64,000 nt of DNA. Origin: Rubellimicrobium arenae. GTDB taxonomy: Bacteria; Pseudomonadota; Alphaproteobacteria; Rhodobacterales; Rhodobacteraceae. The notes beneath the pieces were generated by a model. That model worked only from the letters and a program-made list of their open reading frames with translations, searched no databases and was not told the origin of the DNA. A program made the position numbers and the translations under genes. Below, one piece after another: positions 25,844-33,086 of this stretch. Position 1 is the first letter of the stretch. Each line of letters starts with the position of its first letter. The stretch lies in assembly GCF_017916295.1 (NCBI RefSeq), contig NZ_JAFMSS010000003.1, positions 62,001-126,000 on the forward strand, read 5' to 3'.

Positions 25844-26821
25844 TCAAAGGTCCACGACGACCCGGCCCCTCACCCGGCCGTCCAGGATCGCCCGCCCCAG
25901 GTCGGGCAAGTCCTCCAGCCGGGCGGGGGCGATCATGGGTTCCATCCTGTCCTTGGGCAGATCGCGCGCGATCCTGGCCCAAGCCGCCTCCCGTTCGGGC
26001 ATCGGAGCCATGACCGAGTCGATGCCAAGGAGGTTCACGCCTCGCAGCAGGAAAGGAATGACCGTCGCCGGAAGCTGCGATCCTCCCGCAAGGCCGACCG
26101 CGGCGACCGACGCGCGGTATTTCATCTGTCCCAGCACCCTGGCCAGCATCGCCCCGCCGACGGCATCCACGCAGCCGGCCCAGGTCTCGGATTCAAGCGG
26201 CCGGGACGTGGTCTGGGCCAGGGCGTCGCGCGGCACGATCCGCTCTGCGCCAAGGCTGCGGAGGTAGTCCTCGTTCTCCGGGCGGCCGGTGACGGCAGCG
26301 ACCCGGTAACCAGCCGCCGCCAGCAGCATCACCGCCACGCTGCCCACGCCGCCCGAGCCCCCCGTCACGAGCACCTCGCCATGGTCGGGCGCAAGGCCGT
26401 GGGCCTCGAGGGCCAGGATGGCGAGCATCGAGGTGAGCCCGGCCGTTCCGACCGCCATGGCCTGCCGCATCGAGAGCCCTTCGGGCACCCGGACCAGCCA
26501 ATCGCCCTTGACGCGGGCGCGCTCGGCATAGCCGCCCCACCGCGTCTCCCCGACCCGCCAGCCTGTCAGGATCACGGGATCGCCGGGCTTCCAGCGCGGG
26601 TCGGACGACTCTTCCACGACACCGGAAAAGTCGATGCCCGGGACATGAGGATAGGTCCTGACGAGGCCCCCGCCCCCCGTGAGGCACAGGCCGTCCTTGT
26701 AGTTCAACGTGGAGTGCCGCACCGCCACGGTGACGTCGCCGTCCGGAAGGCGGTCGTCCGCGACGTCGGTCACGGCCGCGTCGAGACCTGCGTCGCGCTG
26801 TTGGACCAGGAGGGCTTTCAT
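25844..26821 (-). CDS. acuI: MDR-family NADPH oxidoreductase, acryloyl-CoA reductase type
   Basis: The 325-residue zinc-independent medium-chain reductase has STLNYKDGLCLTG, PGIDFSGVV, the nucleotide-binding VLVTGGSGGVGSVAVMLLA and the C-terminal LLRGVNLLGIDSV. These are hallmarks of the YhdH/AcuI branch. AcuI reduces acryloyl-CoA to propionyl-CoA and detoxifies acrylate from DMSP or 3-hydroxypropionate routes; this assignment follows the family and was not tested. The ATG overlaps the upstream dinB-like stop by one base (TGATG at 26819-26823). Confidence 0.85.
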   Translation of the reverse strand: MKALLVQQRDAGLDAAVTDVADDRLPDGDVTVAVRHSTLNYKDGLCLTGGGGLVRTYPHVPGIDFSGVVEESSDPRWKPGDPVILTGWRVGETRWGGYAERARVKGDWLVRVPEGLSMRQAMAVGTAGLTSMLAILALEAHGLAPDHGEVLVTGGSGGVGSVAVMLLAAAGYRVAAVTGRPENEDYLRSLGAERIVPRDALAQTTSRPLESETWAGCVDAVGGAMLARVLGQMKYRASVAAVGLAGGSQLPATVIPFLLRGVNLLGIDSVMAPMPEREAAWARIARDLPKDRMEPMIAPARLEDLPDLGRAILDGRVRGRVVVDL

Positions 26822-27336
26822 CAGATGGCTCCTTGGTGGGGCATGGCGATCAGGTCGGTCGGTGGCGGCCGGACGCCGGCTGCGGTCAGCATGGCGTGGA
26901 CCTGACCCCGGTGGTGGGTCTGATGATTGAACATATGCGAGACCACGATCGCCAGCGGCTGCGTGCGCGGTGGCCCGCCGCTGGCCGGGACCCAGGTGAG
27001 TCCCTGGTCCAGAGCAGCGTCCGGCAGCTGGGCCGTCCAATGCAGGAGGTCGTCGTCCGTCTCGCGTCGAGCCTTGGCCCAGGCGGCCGCAGTGGGCGCC
27101 ATGCGGACGCTTTCGGGAATGCCCCCGAGGCTTGGCGCGTCACCACGGATCCGGCCCATCCAGGTTCGGTCCGCCCACAGAAGATGGCTCAGGGTGGCCA
27201 GGATGGATCCGAACCAGGCCCCCCGATCCCGCAAGAGCTCGTCTTCGGGCAACGCGGCCACGATCTCAAACAAGCCACTGTTCTGCCATGCGTTGTAGCG
27301 CGCCATCATACGGCACCAATCGGCCGTCACGAGCAT
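26821..27336 (-). CDS. DinB-family (damage-inducible, putative metal-binding) protein
   Basis: The 171-residue four-helix product has the three-histidine metal pattern of the DinB/YfiT fold: a histidine in ATLSHLLWADRTW and two in SHMFNHQTHHRGQVHAML. Family members include thiol-dependent transferases such as bacillithiol or mycothiol S-transferases; in alphaproteobacteria the substrate is unknown. It is the first gene of a leftward run that continues with acuI, the aminotransferase, phrB and cfa, and it is coupled to acuI by a one-base overlap. Confidence 0.88.
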   Translation of the reverse strand: MLVTADWCRMMARYNAWQNSGLFEIVAALPEDELLRDRGAWFGSILATLSHLLWADRTWMGRIRGDAPSLGGIPESVRMAPTAAAWAKARRETDDDLLHWTAQLPDAALDQGLTWVPASGGPPRTQPLAIVVSHMFNHQTHHRGQVHAMLTAAGVRPPPTDLIAMPHQGAI

Positions 27337-27439
27337 GAGGCTCTCCCTTCGTCACGGCGGCAGGGTGGCAGGGGCGCACGGGCCCCGCAAGCTCGCTCTT
27401 CGATGAGGAGCCTTGACCAGCGGCCCGGGACTCCGGCCC

Positions 27440-27468
27440 TTGAAGGAGCCGATCGGGCTCCATAACGT
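27440..27468 (+). promoter_or_regulatory. Sigma-70-like promoter with internal inverted repeat (PotD-like gene)
   Basis: TTGAAG (27440-27445), a 17-bp spacer and TAACGT (27463-27468) form a plausible promoter about 40 bp upstream of the start at 27510. The spacer contains GGAGCC (27445-27450), GATCG, then GGCTCC (27456-27461): a perfect 6-bp inverted repeat exactly between the -35 and -10 boxes, a classic place for a repressor or MerR-type site. Confidence 0.45.
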
Positions 27469-27509
27469 TTCTCCTGTACCGCCACGCTGTCCAACGGGAG
27501 ACACGATCA

Positions 27510-28556
27510 ATGAAATTCGCGACCCTTCTGGGCGCCGCGTCGCTCGCCGCCGTCGCCATGGGCCATGTCGCCCAGGCCCAGGACGCCGAGCTGACCGTGC
27601 TCGACTATCCCGGCTTCGAAACGCCCGAGTTCCACCAGCCTTACCTGGACAAGAACGGAGCGGATCCGACCTTTTCGTTCTTCGGAGATGAGGAGGAAGC
27701 CTTCCAGAAGGTGCGCTCGGGCTTCCAGGCAGACGTCGCCCATATCTGCTCGGGCTCGGTCATCAAATGGCAGGAATCCGGCCTCATCGAGCCGTGGGAC
27801 ACGTCCAAGATCACCGACTACGCCAACCTGGACGCCAACCTGACGGGAACGCAGATCGGTGGTCAGGGGGACGTGTACTTCATCCCGACCGACTGGGGCA
27901 CCACGGCGATCGCCTACAACCCCGACGAGGTGCCGGCCGAGGACGTGGCGAGCCTGGAGGTGTTCAAGAACCCCAAATACGCCGGGCGCATCGCCCTGCC
28001 CGACAACGTGGACGACGCCTGGGCGCTGGCCTACCTCGCCACCGGCGTGACCGACTGGACCAACGTCACCGACGCGCAGTTCGAGGCCGCCGCCCAGTGG
28101 CTCCGCGAGGTGCACCCCAACCTGCGCACCTACTGGACCGACCCCGCCGAGCTGGCGCAACTGATGAGCACGGGCGAGGTGCTCGTGGCCTGGGCCTGGA
28201 ACGAGACCTTCCCCACCATGAAGGAGGAAGGCCGCCCCATCGGCTTCCAGCGCGAGCCCCAGGAGGGCTCCTCCATCTGGCTTTGCGGCCTCGTCAACAT
28301 GGTCAACGGCCCCGGCTCCGAGGACAAGGTCTACGATTACGCCAATGCCTTCCTGTCGACCGAGACGGCGCCGGCCCTCGTTTCGGCCGGGTGGGGCAGC
28401 GCCAATACGCTGGGCATGCAGAACATCACTCAGGAGGACCTGACCGCGTCGGGCCTGGGCCAGATCAGCGCCCCGATCTTTGCCCAGCTGCCGATCTCCA
28501 TCGAGTCGCGCGAACGCCACGCCCAGACCTTCGAGGAGATCAAGGCCGGGTTCTGA
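27510..28556 (+). CDS. Extracellular solute-binding protein, polyamine (PotD/PotF) type, orphan
   Basis: The 348-residue periplasmic protein has a signal peptide ending HVAQAQD near residue 24. A type II binding fold follows (LTVLDYPGFETPEF, DVAHICSGSVIKWQESGLIE, GDVYFIPTDWGTTAIAYNPD, VWAWNETF-like AWAWNETFPTM). This is the spermidine/putrescine binding-protein layout. No permease or ATPase gene is next to it, so it must use components from elsewhere. It is convergent with speB (agmatinase), which makes a polyamine or agmatine ligand attractive, but that is inference from context. Confidence 0.87.
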   Translation: MKFATLLGAASLAAVAMGHVAQAQDAELTVLDYPGFETPEFHQPYLDKNGADPTFSFFGDEEEAFQKVRSGFQADVAHICSGSVIKWQESGLIEPWDTSKITDYANLDANLTGTQIGGQGDVYFIPTDWGTTAIAYNPDEVPAEDVASLEVFKNPKYAGRIALPDNVDDAWALAYLATGVTDWTNVTDAQFEAAAQWLREVHPNLRTYWTDPAELAQLMSTGEVLVAWAWNETFPTMKEEGRPIGFQREPQEGSSIWLCGLVNMVNGPGSEDKVYDYANAFLSTETAPALVSAGWGSANTLGMQNITQEDLTASGLGQISAPIFAQLPISIESRERHAQTFEEIKAGF

Positions 28557-28679
28557 GCCCCGCCGATCCATGGGCCGGGGCGCATCGCTCCGGCCCGTCC
28601 TGGTCCGCTTCGATCCGGGCTGGCGCCTCGGCCCGGCCGCTTTCCGACTGGACCCTGTGACGCAAGGACCGTGGGCGGA

Positions 28680-29642
28680 CTACTTGCCCAGCCTATGCCA
28701 GCCGTAAAGGCACATGATCTCGGTCGCCACGTGCGCTCCGGCGATCGCCGTCGCTCCGGTGTTGTCGTAAGGCGGAGAGACCTCCACCACGTCGCCCCCG
28801 ACGACCCGCAGCCCGGCCAAGCCCCGCAGGATCGCCGCCGCCTGCCAGCTTTGCAGCCCCCCCCAGACCGGAGTCCCGGTGCCGGGCGCGAAGGCAGGAT
28901 CGAGAGCGTCGATGTCGAAGGTGACGTAGGTCGGCGCATCCCCGACGATGCGGCGGACCTGTTCGGCCACGGCGTCGGGCCCTTCCTCATGGACGGCGCG
29001 GGCGTCGATCATGGGCACGCCAAGCCGGTCCTCGGTCACGGTCCGGATCCCGATCTGCACCGAACGGTCGGGGTCGATGAGCCCAAGCTTCACGGCCTTG
29101 TAGAGGAACGTGCCATGGTCGATCCGGTCCATGTCATCGTCGGCCCACAGGTCGGAATGGGCGTCGAACTGCACCACGGCTAGGGGACCGAACCGTTCCG
29201 CATAGGCCCGCAGGATCGGCAACGTGATGAAGTGGTCCCCCCCGAGGGTGACGGTCCCCGCCCCCTGGGCCAGGATCTCGCGGACCCGAGCCGTCAAGGT
29301 GCCGGGAAACTCCGAAGTCTTAGCGTAGTCGAAGGCGAGGTCGCCGCTGTCCACCACCGTCATCTCGGACAGCGGGTCGAAGGGCCAGCCATAGGGCGGG
29401 TCATAGGGCTGCAGCGTGGACGCCTCGCGGATGGCCCGCGGCCCGAACCGGGACCCCGGACGATGCGTCACGGCCTGGTCGAAGGGCACGCCCAGGATGG
29501 CCAGATCGGCCCCGGCCACGTCCTTGGAATAGCGCCGCCGCAGGAACGACGTCGCGCCGCCGAACGCATTCTCGAAGGCCAGTCCCCTGCCCTCGCCGGT
29601 GAACGCCCGGTCCACCTGCGTCTTGGCATCCTCAAGTCCCAT
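28680..29642 (-). CDS. speB: Agmatinase
   Basis: The 320-residue ureohydrolase splits agmatine to putrescine and urea. All dinuclear manganese ligands are visible: VTLGGDHFITLP, VVQFDAHSDLWADDD and VTFDIDALDPAFAPGTGTP. The N-terminal PFDQAVTHRPGSRFGPRAIR loop is also typical. Its start lies 3 bp after the stop of the M20 amidohydrolase gene, so the two form an operon. Guanidinobutyrase or proclavaminate-type activity is possible within the same family. Confidence 0.9.
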   Translation of the reverse strand: MGLEDAKTQVDRAFTGEGRGLAFENAFGGATSFLRRRYSKDVAGADLAILGVPFDQAVTHRPGSRFGPRAIREASTLQPYDPPYGWPFDPLSEMTVVDSGDLAFDYAKTSEFPGTLTARVREILAQGAGTVTLGGDHFITLPILRAYAERFGPLAVVQFDAHSDLWADDDMDRIDHGTFLYKAVKLGLIDPDRSVQIGIRTVTEDRLGVPMIDARAVHEEGPDAVAEQVRRIVGDAPTYVTFDIDALDPAFAPGTGTPVWGGLQSWQAAAILRGLAGLRVVGGDVVEVSPPYDNTGATAIAGAHVATEIMCLYGWHRLGK

Positions 29643-29645
29643 CAG

Positions 29646-30806
29646 TCACTCCGTCAGTGGAAGGGCCCGCTCGACCAGGCGGGCAAAGTAGCTGGCGCCC
29701 ACCGGCGCGGCGCGATCGTCGAAATCGAAGGCGGGGTGGTGGCACATCGGCGTGCCGCCGTTGCCAAGCATCAGGAAGGCTCCGGGCCGGGCCTCGAGCA
29801 TGTAGGAGAAGTCTTCCGCCCCCATCTCGGGCACCATGCGCTCATCCACCCGCACCGCGACCTCCCGCGCCACCTCGGCGGCGAAGGCGGTCCTGTCCTC
29901 GTCGTTGATGGTGGCGGGATAGCCGGGGAGGATGGTGATCTCGGCGTTCAGCCCGAAGGCCGCCGCATGGCCTTGGACGATCTCGTCCAGCCGCCGATGC
30001 GCGAGGGCATGGACCGACTTGTCATAGCTTCGGATCGTGCCGGTGATCACGGCCTCTTCGGGAATGACGTTGAAGGCGCTGCCGGCGTGGATCTGCGTGA
30101 CCGAGACCACGACCTGCTTCATCGGGTCGACGTTGCGGCTCGCGATGGTCTGGAGCGCCTGCACCAGCGCACCGGCCGCGGGGATCGGGTCGAGCGCGTC
30201 ATGCGGATACGCGGCATGACCGCCCTTCCCGCGAAGGGTGATCGAAAAGTCATCCACCGCCGCCATGATCGGCCCGGGGGTGGTCGCGAACTCGCCCAAC
30301 GGGACGCCCGGAGCGATGTGCATGGCAAAGACCTGCTCCACGCCAAAGCGGTCCAGCACCCCCGCGCGGACCATCTCCGCCCCGCCGCCGCCCAACTCCT
30401 CGGCCGGCTGGAAGAGGAGCACGGCCGTCCCGGCGAAGTTGCGCGTCTCGGCCAGGTAGCGGGCCGCCCCCAGCAGCATGGCCGTGTGGCCGTCGTGGCC
30501 GCAGGCGTGCATCCGCCCCGGGACCTCCGACGCGTAGGGCGCGCCCGTGATCTCGTCCATCGGCAGCGCGTCCATGTCGGCCCGCAGGCCGATGGCACCG
30601 CCGGGCGCGCGGCCCCGGATCAGCGCGACCACGCCCGAGGTGGCGATGCCCTCGTGGATCTCGTCCACGCCGAACTCCCTCAGGCGCGCGACGACGAAGG
30701 CCGCCGTCTCGTGGCAATCGAAGCCCAGTTCCGGACGGCGATGGATGGCATGGCGCCACGCGGCCATGTCCTCCGCAAAGGCGGCGATGCGGTTCACGAC
30801 AGGCAT
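29646..30806 (-). CDS. M20-family amidohydrolase (hippurate hydrolase/aminoacylase-like)
   Basis: The 386-residue product has metal ligands in GRMHACGHDGHTAMLLGA, LFQPAEELGGGGAEM, the active-site acid in LRADMDALPMDE, and MGAEDFSYMLEARPGAFLML near the end. A dimerisation lid (GKGGHAAYPHDALDPIPAAG) sits in the middle. This is the amidohydrolase branch of M20D, acting on N-acyl amino acids or similar amides. I chose ATG 30806 (MPVVNRIAAF) because longer starts are not conserved-looking. It precedes speB by 3 bp, so it may process an acylated agmatine, polyamine or amino acid. Confidence 0.9.
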   Translation of the reverse strand: MPVVNRIAAFAEDMAAWRHAIHRRPELGFDCHETAAFVVARLREFGVDEIHEGIATSGVVALIRGRAPGGAIGLRADMDALPMDEITGAPYASEVPGRMHACGHDGHTAMLLGAARYLAETRNFAGTAVLLFQPAEELGGGGAEMVRAGVLDRFGVEQVFAMHIAPGVPLGEFATTPGPIMAAVDDFSITLRGKGGHAAYPHDALDPIPAAGALVQALQTIASRNVDPMKQVVVSVTQIHAGSAFNVIPEEAVITGTIRSYDKSVHALAHRRLDEIVQGHAAAFGLNAEITILPGYPATINDEDRTAFAAEVAREVAVRVDERMVPEMGAEDFSYMLEARPGAFLMLGNGGTPMCHHPAFDFDDRAAPVGASYFARLVERALPLTE

Positions 30807-30876
30807 GGGTGGACTCCGTGGCTCGAGCCGTGTGATGGCGTCGGAGATTGCTAGCCTTGCCTTGGGGTCCTCCGCA

Positions 30877-31674
30877 ATGCCCACGCCAGACGCCGAAGTC
30901 ACCCGCCTCCTTGCCATCATGGCCCGCCTCCGCGACCCGCAGACCGGCTGCGCCTGGGACGTGGAGCAGACCTTCGCGACGATCGCGCCCTACACGATCG
31001 AGGAAGCCTACGAAGTCGCGGATGCCATCCAGAAGGAGGACTGGCCAGGCCTCAAGGGTGAGCTGGGAGACCTGCTTCTCCAGGCCGTCTTCCACGCCCG
31101 CATCGCCGAGGAGGCAGGCCTGTTCGACTTCGCGGACGTGGCGCAGGCGATTTCGGACAAGATGGTCAAGCGCCATCCCCACGTCTTCGGCGACGCCGGA
31201 ACCCGCACCTCCGACGAGCAGACCGTCGCCTGGGAAGCCCAGAAGGCGCGCGAACGCGGCGGGCGGACCCTGGACGGCGTCGCCCTGGCGCTTCCCGCGC
31301 TGAAGCGGGCCGAGAAGCTGCAGAACCGGGCGGCGCGCGTGGGCTTCGACTGGCCCGACATCGCTCCGGTGCTCGACAAGGTGGCGGAGGAGGCCCGGGA
31401 AGTCGCCGACGCGGCGACCCCCGACGCCCGGGAGGAAGAGGTGGGGGACCTCCTGTTCGTCTGCGCCAACCTCGCACGGCACCTTGGCGTGGATCCGGAG
31501 GCCGCCTTGCGGCGCGCCAACGCAAAGTTCGAGCGACGGTTCGCCGCGATCGAGGACCGCCTCTCGGCCTTGGGAAAAACCCCGTCCGACAGCACGCTGG
31601 AGGAGATGGATGCGATCTGGGACGAAGTCCGGGCGGCGGACAAACGGCGCCCGTCCGGAGCCGATAAAGCCTGA
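30877..31674 (+). CDS. mazG: Nucleoside triphosphate pyrophosphohydrolase MazG
   Basis: The 265-residue product has two MazG repeats: CAWDVEQTFATIAPYTIEEA then LKGELGDLLLQAVFHARIAE in the first half, and EEEVGDLLFVCANLARHLG then NAKFERRFAAIED in the second. The acidic EE..ELGD residues bind magnesium. MazG hydrolyses NTPs, including damaged or excess nucleotides, to NMP and PPi. ATG 30877 gives the canonical N-terminus (MPTPDAEVTRLLAIMARLRD). It is divergent from the M20 gene by 70 bp. Confidence 0.94.
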   Translation: MPTPDAEVTRLLAIMARLRDPQTGCAWDVEQTFATIAPYTIEEAYEVADAIQKEDWPGLKGELGDLLLQAVFHARIAEEAGLFDFADVAQAISDKMVKRHPHVFGDAGTRTSDEQTVAWEAQKARERGGRTLDGVALALPALKRAEKLQNRAARVGFDWPDIAPVLDKVAEEAREVADAATPDAREEEVGDLLFVCANLARHLGVDPEAALRRANAKFERRFAAIEDRLSALGKTPSDSTLEEMDAIWDEVRAADKRRPSGADKA

Positions 31675-31693
31675 GTGAATTCGTCGGAAAGCC

Positions 31694-31722
31694 TTGACCG
31701 GACTGGTGGGGTCCGGTTTAAG
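31694..31722 (+). promoter_or_regulatory. Sigma-70-like promoter with internal inverted repeat (iron-binding protein gene)
   Basis: TTGACC (31694-31699), a 17-bp spacer and TTTAAG (31717-31722) lie about 30 bp upstream of the start at 31752. ACCGGAC (31697-31703) and GTCCGGT (31711-31717) form a perfect 7-bp inverted repeat around a 7-nt gap, lying between and touching both boxes. It is a strong candidate operator. Confidence 0.5.
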
Positions 31723-31751
31723 CCGCTGACGACGACCAGACCGATGGAGCC

Positions 31752-32759
31752 ATGATGACCCTCCGCACCCTCCTTCTCGCCACCGTGGCGAGCGGCGCCG
31801 CTGTCCCGGCCCTCGCGGATGTGAACGTCTACACGACCCGGCAGCCCGAGCTGATCCAACCCGTGGTGGACGCGTTCACGGAAAAGACCGGCATCCTGGT
31901 CAACCTGGCCTTCGTCGAGGAGGGCCTCGTGGAACGGCTGGTGGCCGAGGGCGCGCGCTCGCCCGCCGACCTCGTGATGACCGTGGACATCGGCAACCTC
32001 GAGCAGATCGTGGACGCCGGCGTGACCCAGCCGGTCCAGAGCGAGGCGCTGGAACAGGCCATTCCGGCGGGCTTCCGCAGCCCCGAGGGGCTCTGGTTCG
32101 CCCTGACCGAACGCGCGCGGATCGTCTACGCCGCCAAGGACCGCGTCGCCCCGGGCGAGGTGACGACCTACGAAGACCTCGCCGATCCCAAGTGGAAGGG
32201 CCGCATCTGCACGCGTTCGGGCGTCCACAACTACAATCTCGCTCTGCTGTCCGCGATCATCGCCCATCACGGTGAGGACTACGCCAAGCAATGGGCGCAG
32301 GGGCTCAAGGACAATCTGGCCCGCAAGCCGCAGGGCAACGACACGGCCCAGGTTCGCGCGATCTGGGCTGGCGAATGCGACATCTCGCTCGGGAACACCT
32401 ACTACATGGGGCAGATGCTCGAGGATCCCGAGCAGGCGGAATGGGCCAACTCGGTCCGGCTCGACTTCCCGCGCTTCGAGGACGGCGGCACGCATATCAA
32501 CGTGTCCGGCATCGCCATGACCAAGGCCGCGCCGGACAAGGACGAAGCCCTGCAGTTCATGGAGTTCCTGGTCTCGCCCGAGGCGCAAACGATCTACGCC
32601 GAGGAGAACCACGAATACCCGGTCCTGCCCGGCGCGGAACTGCCGGACCTCGTGGCATCCTGGGGCGCGTTGAACCCGGACACGATCGACCTGAACGAGG
32701 TTGCGGGCCACCGCGCGGCGGCGCTCCGGATCATGGAAGAAGTCGATTTCGACGGCTGA
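31752..32759 (+). CDS. Fe(III) ABC transporter substrate-binding protein (FbpA/FutA type), orphan
   Basis: The 335-residue periplasmic protein has a signal peptide ending AVPALAD near residue 23. A type II fold follows, starting VNVYTTRQPELIQPVVDAF, with LVMTVDIGNLEQIVDAGV, WKGRICTRSGVHNYNL and the tyrosine-rich iron-binding loop GNTYYMGQML; VSGIAMTKAAPDKDEA follows. This matches ferric-binding proteins. No permease or ATPase gene follows; a strong intrinsic terminator lies 27 bp after the stop, so it is expressed alone. An iron role is family-based. Confidence 0.9.
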   Translation: MMTLRTLLLATVASGAAVPALADVNVYTTRQPELIQPVVDAFTEKTGILVNLAFVEEGLVERLVAEGARSPADLVMTVDIGNLEQIVDAGVTQPVQSEALEQAIPAGFRSPEGLWFALTERARIVYAAKDRVAPGEVTTYEDLADPKWKGRICTRSGVHNYNLALLSAIIAHHGEDYAKQWAQGLKDNLARKPQGNDTAQVRAIWAGECDISLGNTYYMGQMLEDPEQAEWANSVRLDFPRFEDGGTHINVSGIAMTKAAPDKDEALQFMEFLVSPEAQTIYAEENHEYPVLPGAELPDLVASWGALNPDTIDLNEVAGHRAAALRIMEEVDFDG

Positions 32760-33086
32760 GAGCGACAGCCCCTGAACGGATGGAGGGCCTCGGAACGGAT
32801 GTTCCGGGGCCTTCTGCTTTTTGCGAAGTCATGCCCGGGAGCATGCCCCTTTGGTCATCCGCAAGCGGCCCAGGGGAAACGGCCAGGACTGCGGGTCGCC
32901 TCGGGCCGGACCACCGGCGCAAGGGTCCGCGAGACAGGCGACAGAACCCTCAGGAATAGCCTTCACGGAAAAGCACTGTCGCGCGGCTGACATCTTGAGC
33001 ATGACCCAGCCGACTGTCACGACATCGTGAGCGGATGCGCAACCCCGAACCGGGCTGGCGGATCGATCCTGGATAGAGAGGCTGCG
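32760..33086. other. Intergenic region between the iron-binding protein and RTX genes
   Basis: It contains the terminator at 32786-32823, then about 260 bp without a supported gene. A 14-bp near-palindrome, TCACGA-CA-TCGTGA at 33017-33030, lies about 57 bp upstream of the RTX start and might be a regulatory site. No clear -35/-10 pair was found. Confidence 0.4.
32786..32823 (+). terminator. Intrinsic terminator after the iron-binding protein gene
   Basis: GGCCTCGGAAC (32786-32796) pairs with GTTCCGGGGCC (32801-32811) around a GGAT loop; the 11-bp stem has one G-U pair. TTCTGCTTTTT follows. It is a textbook rho-independent terminator 27 bp after the stop codon. Confidence 0.85.
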
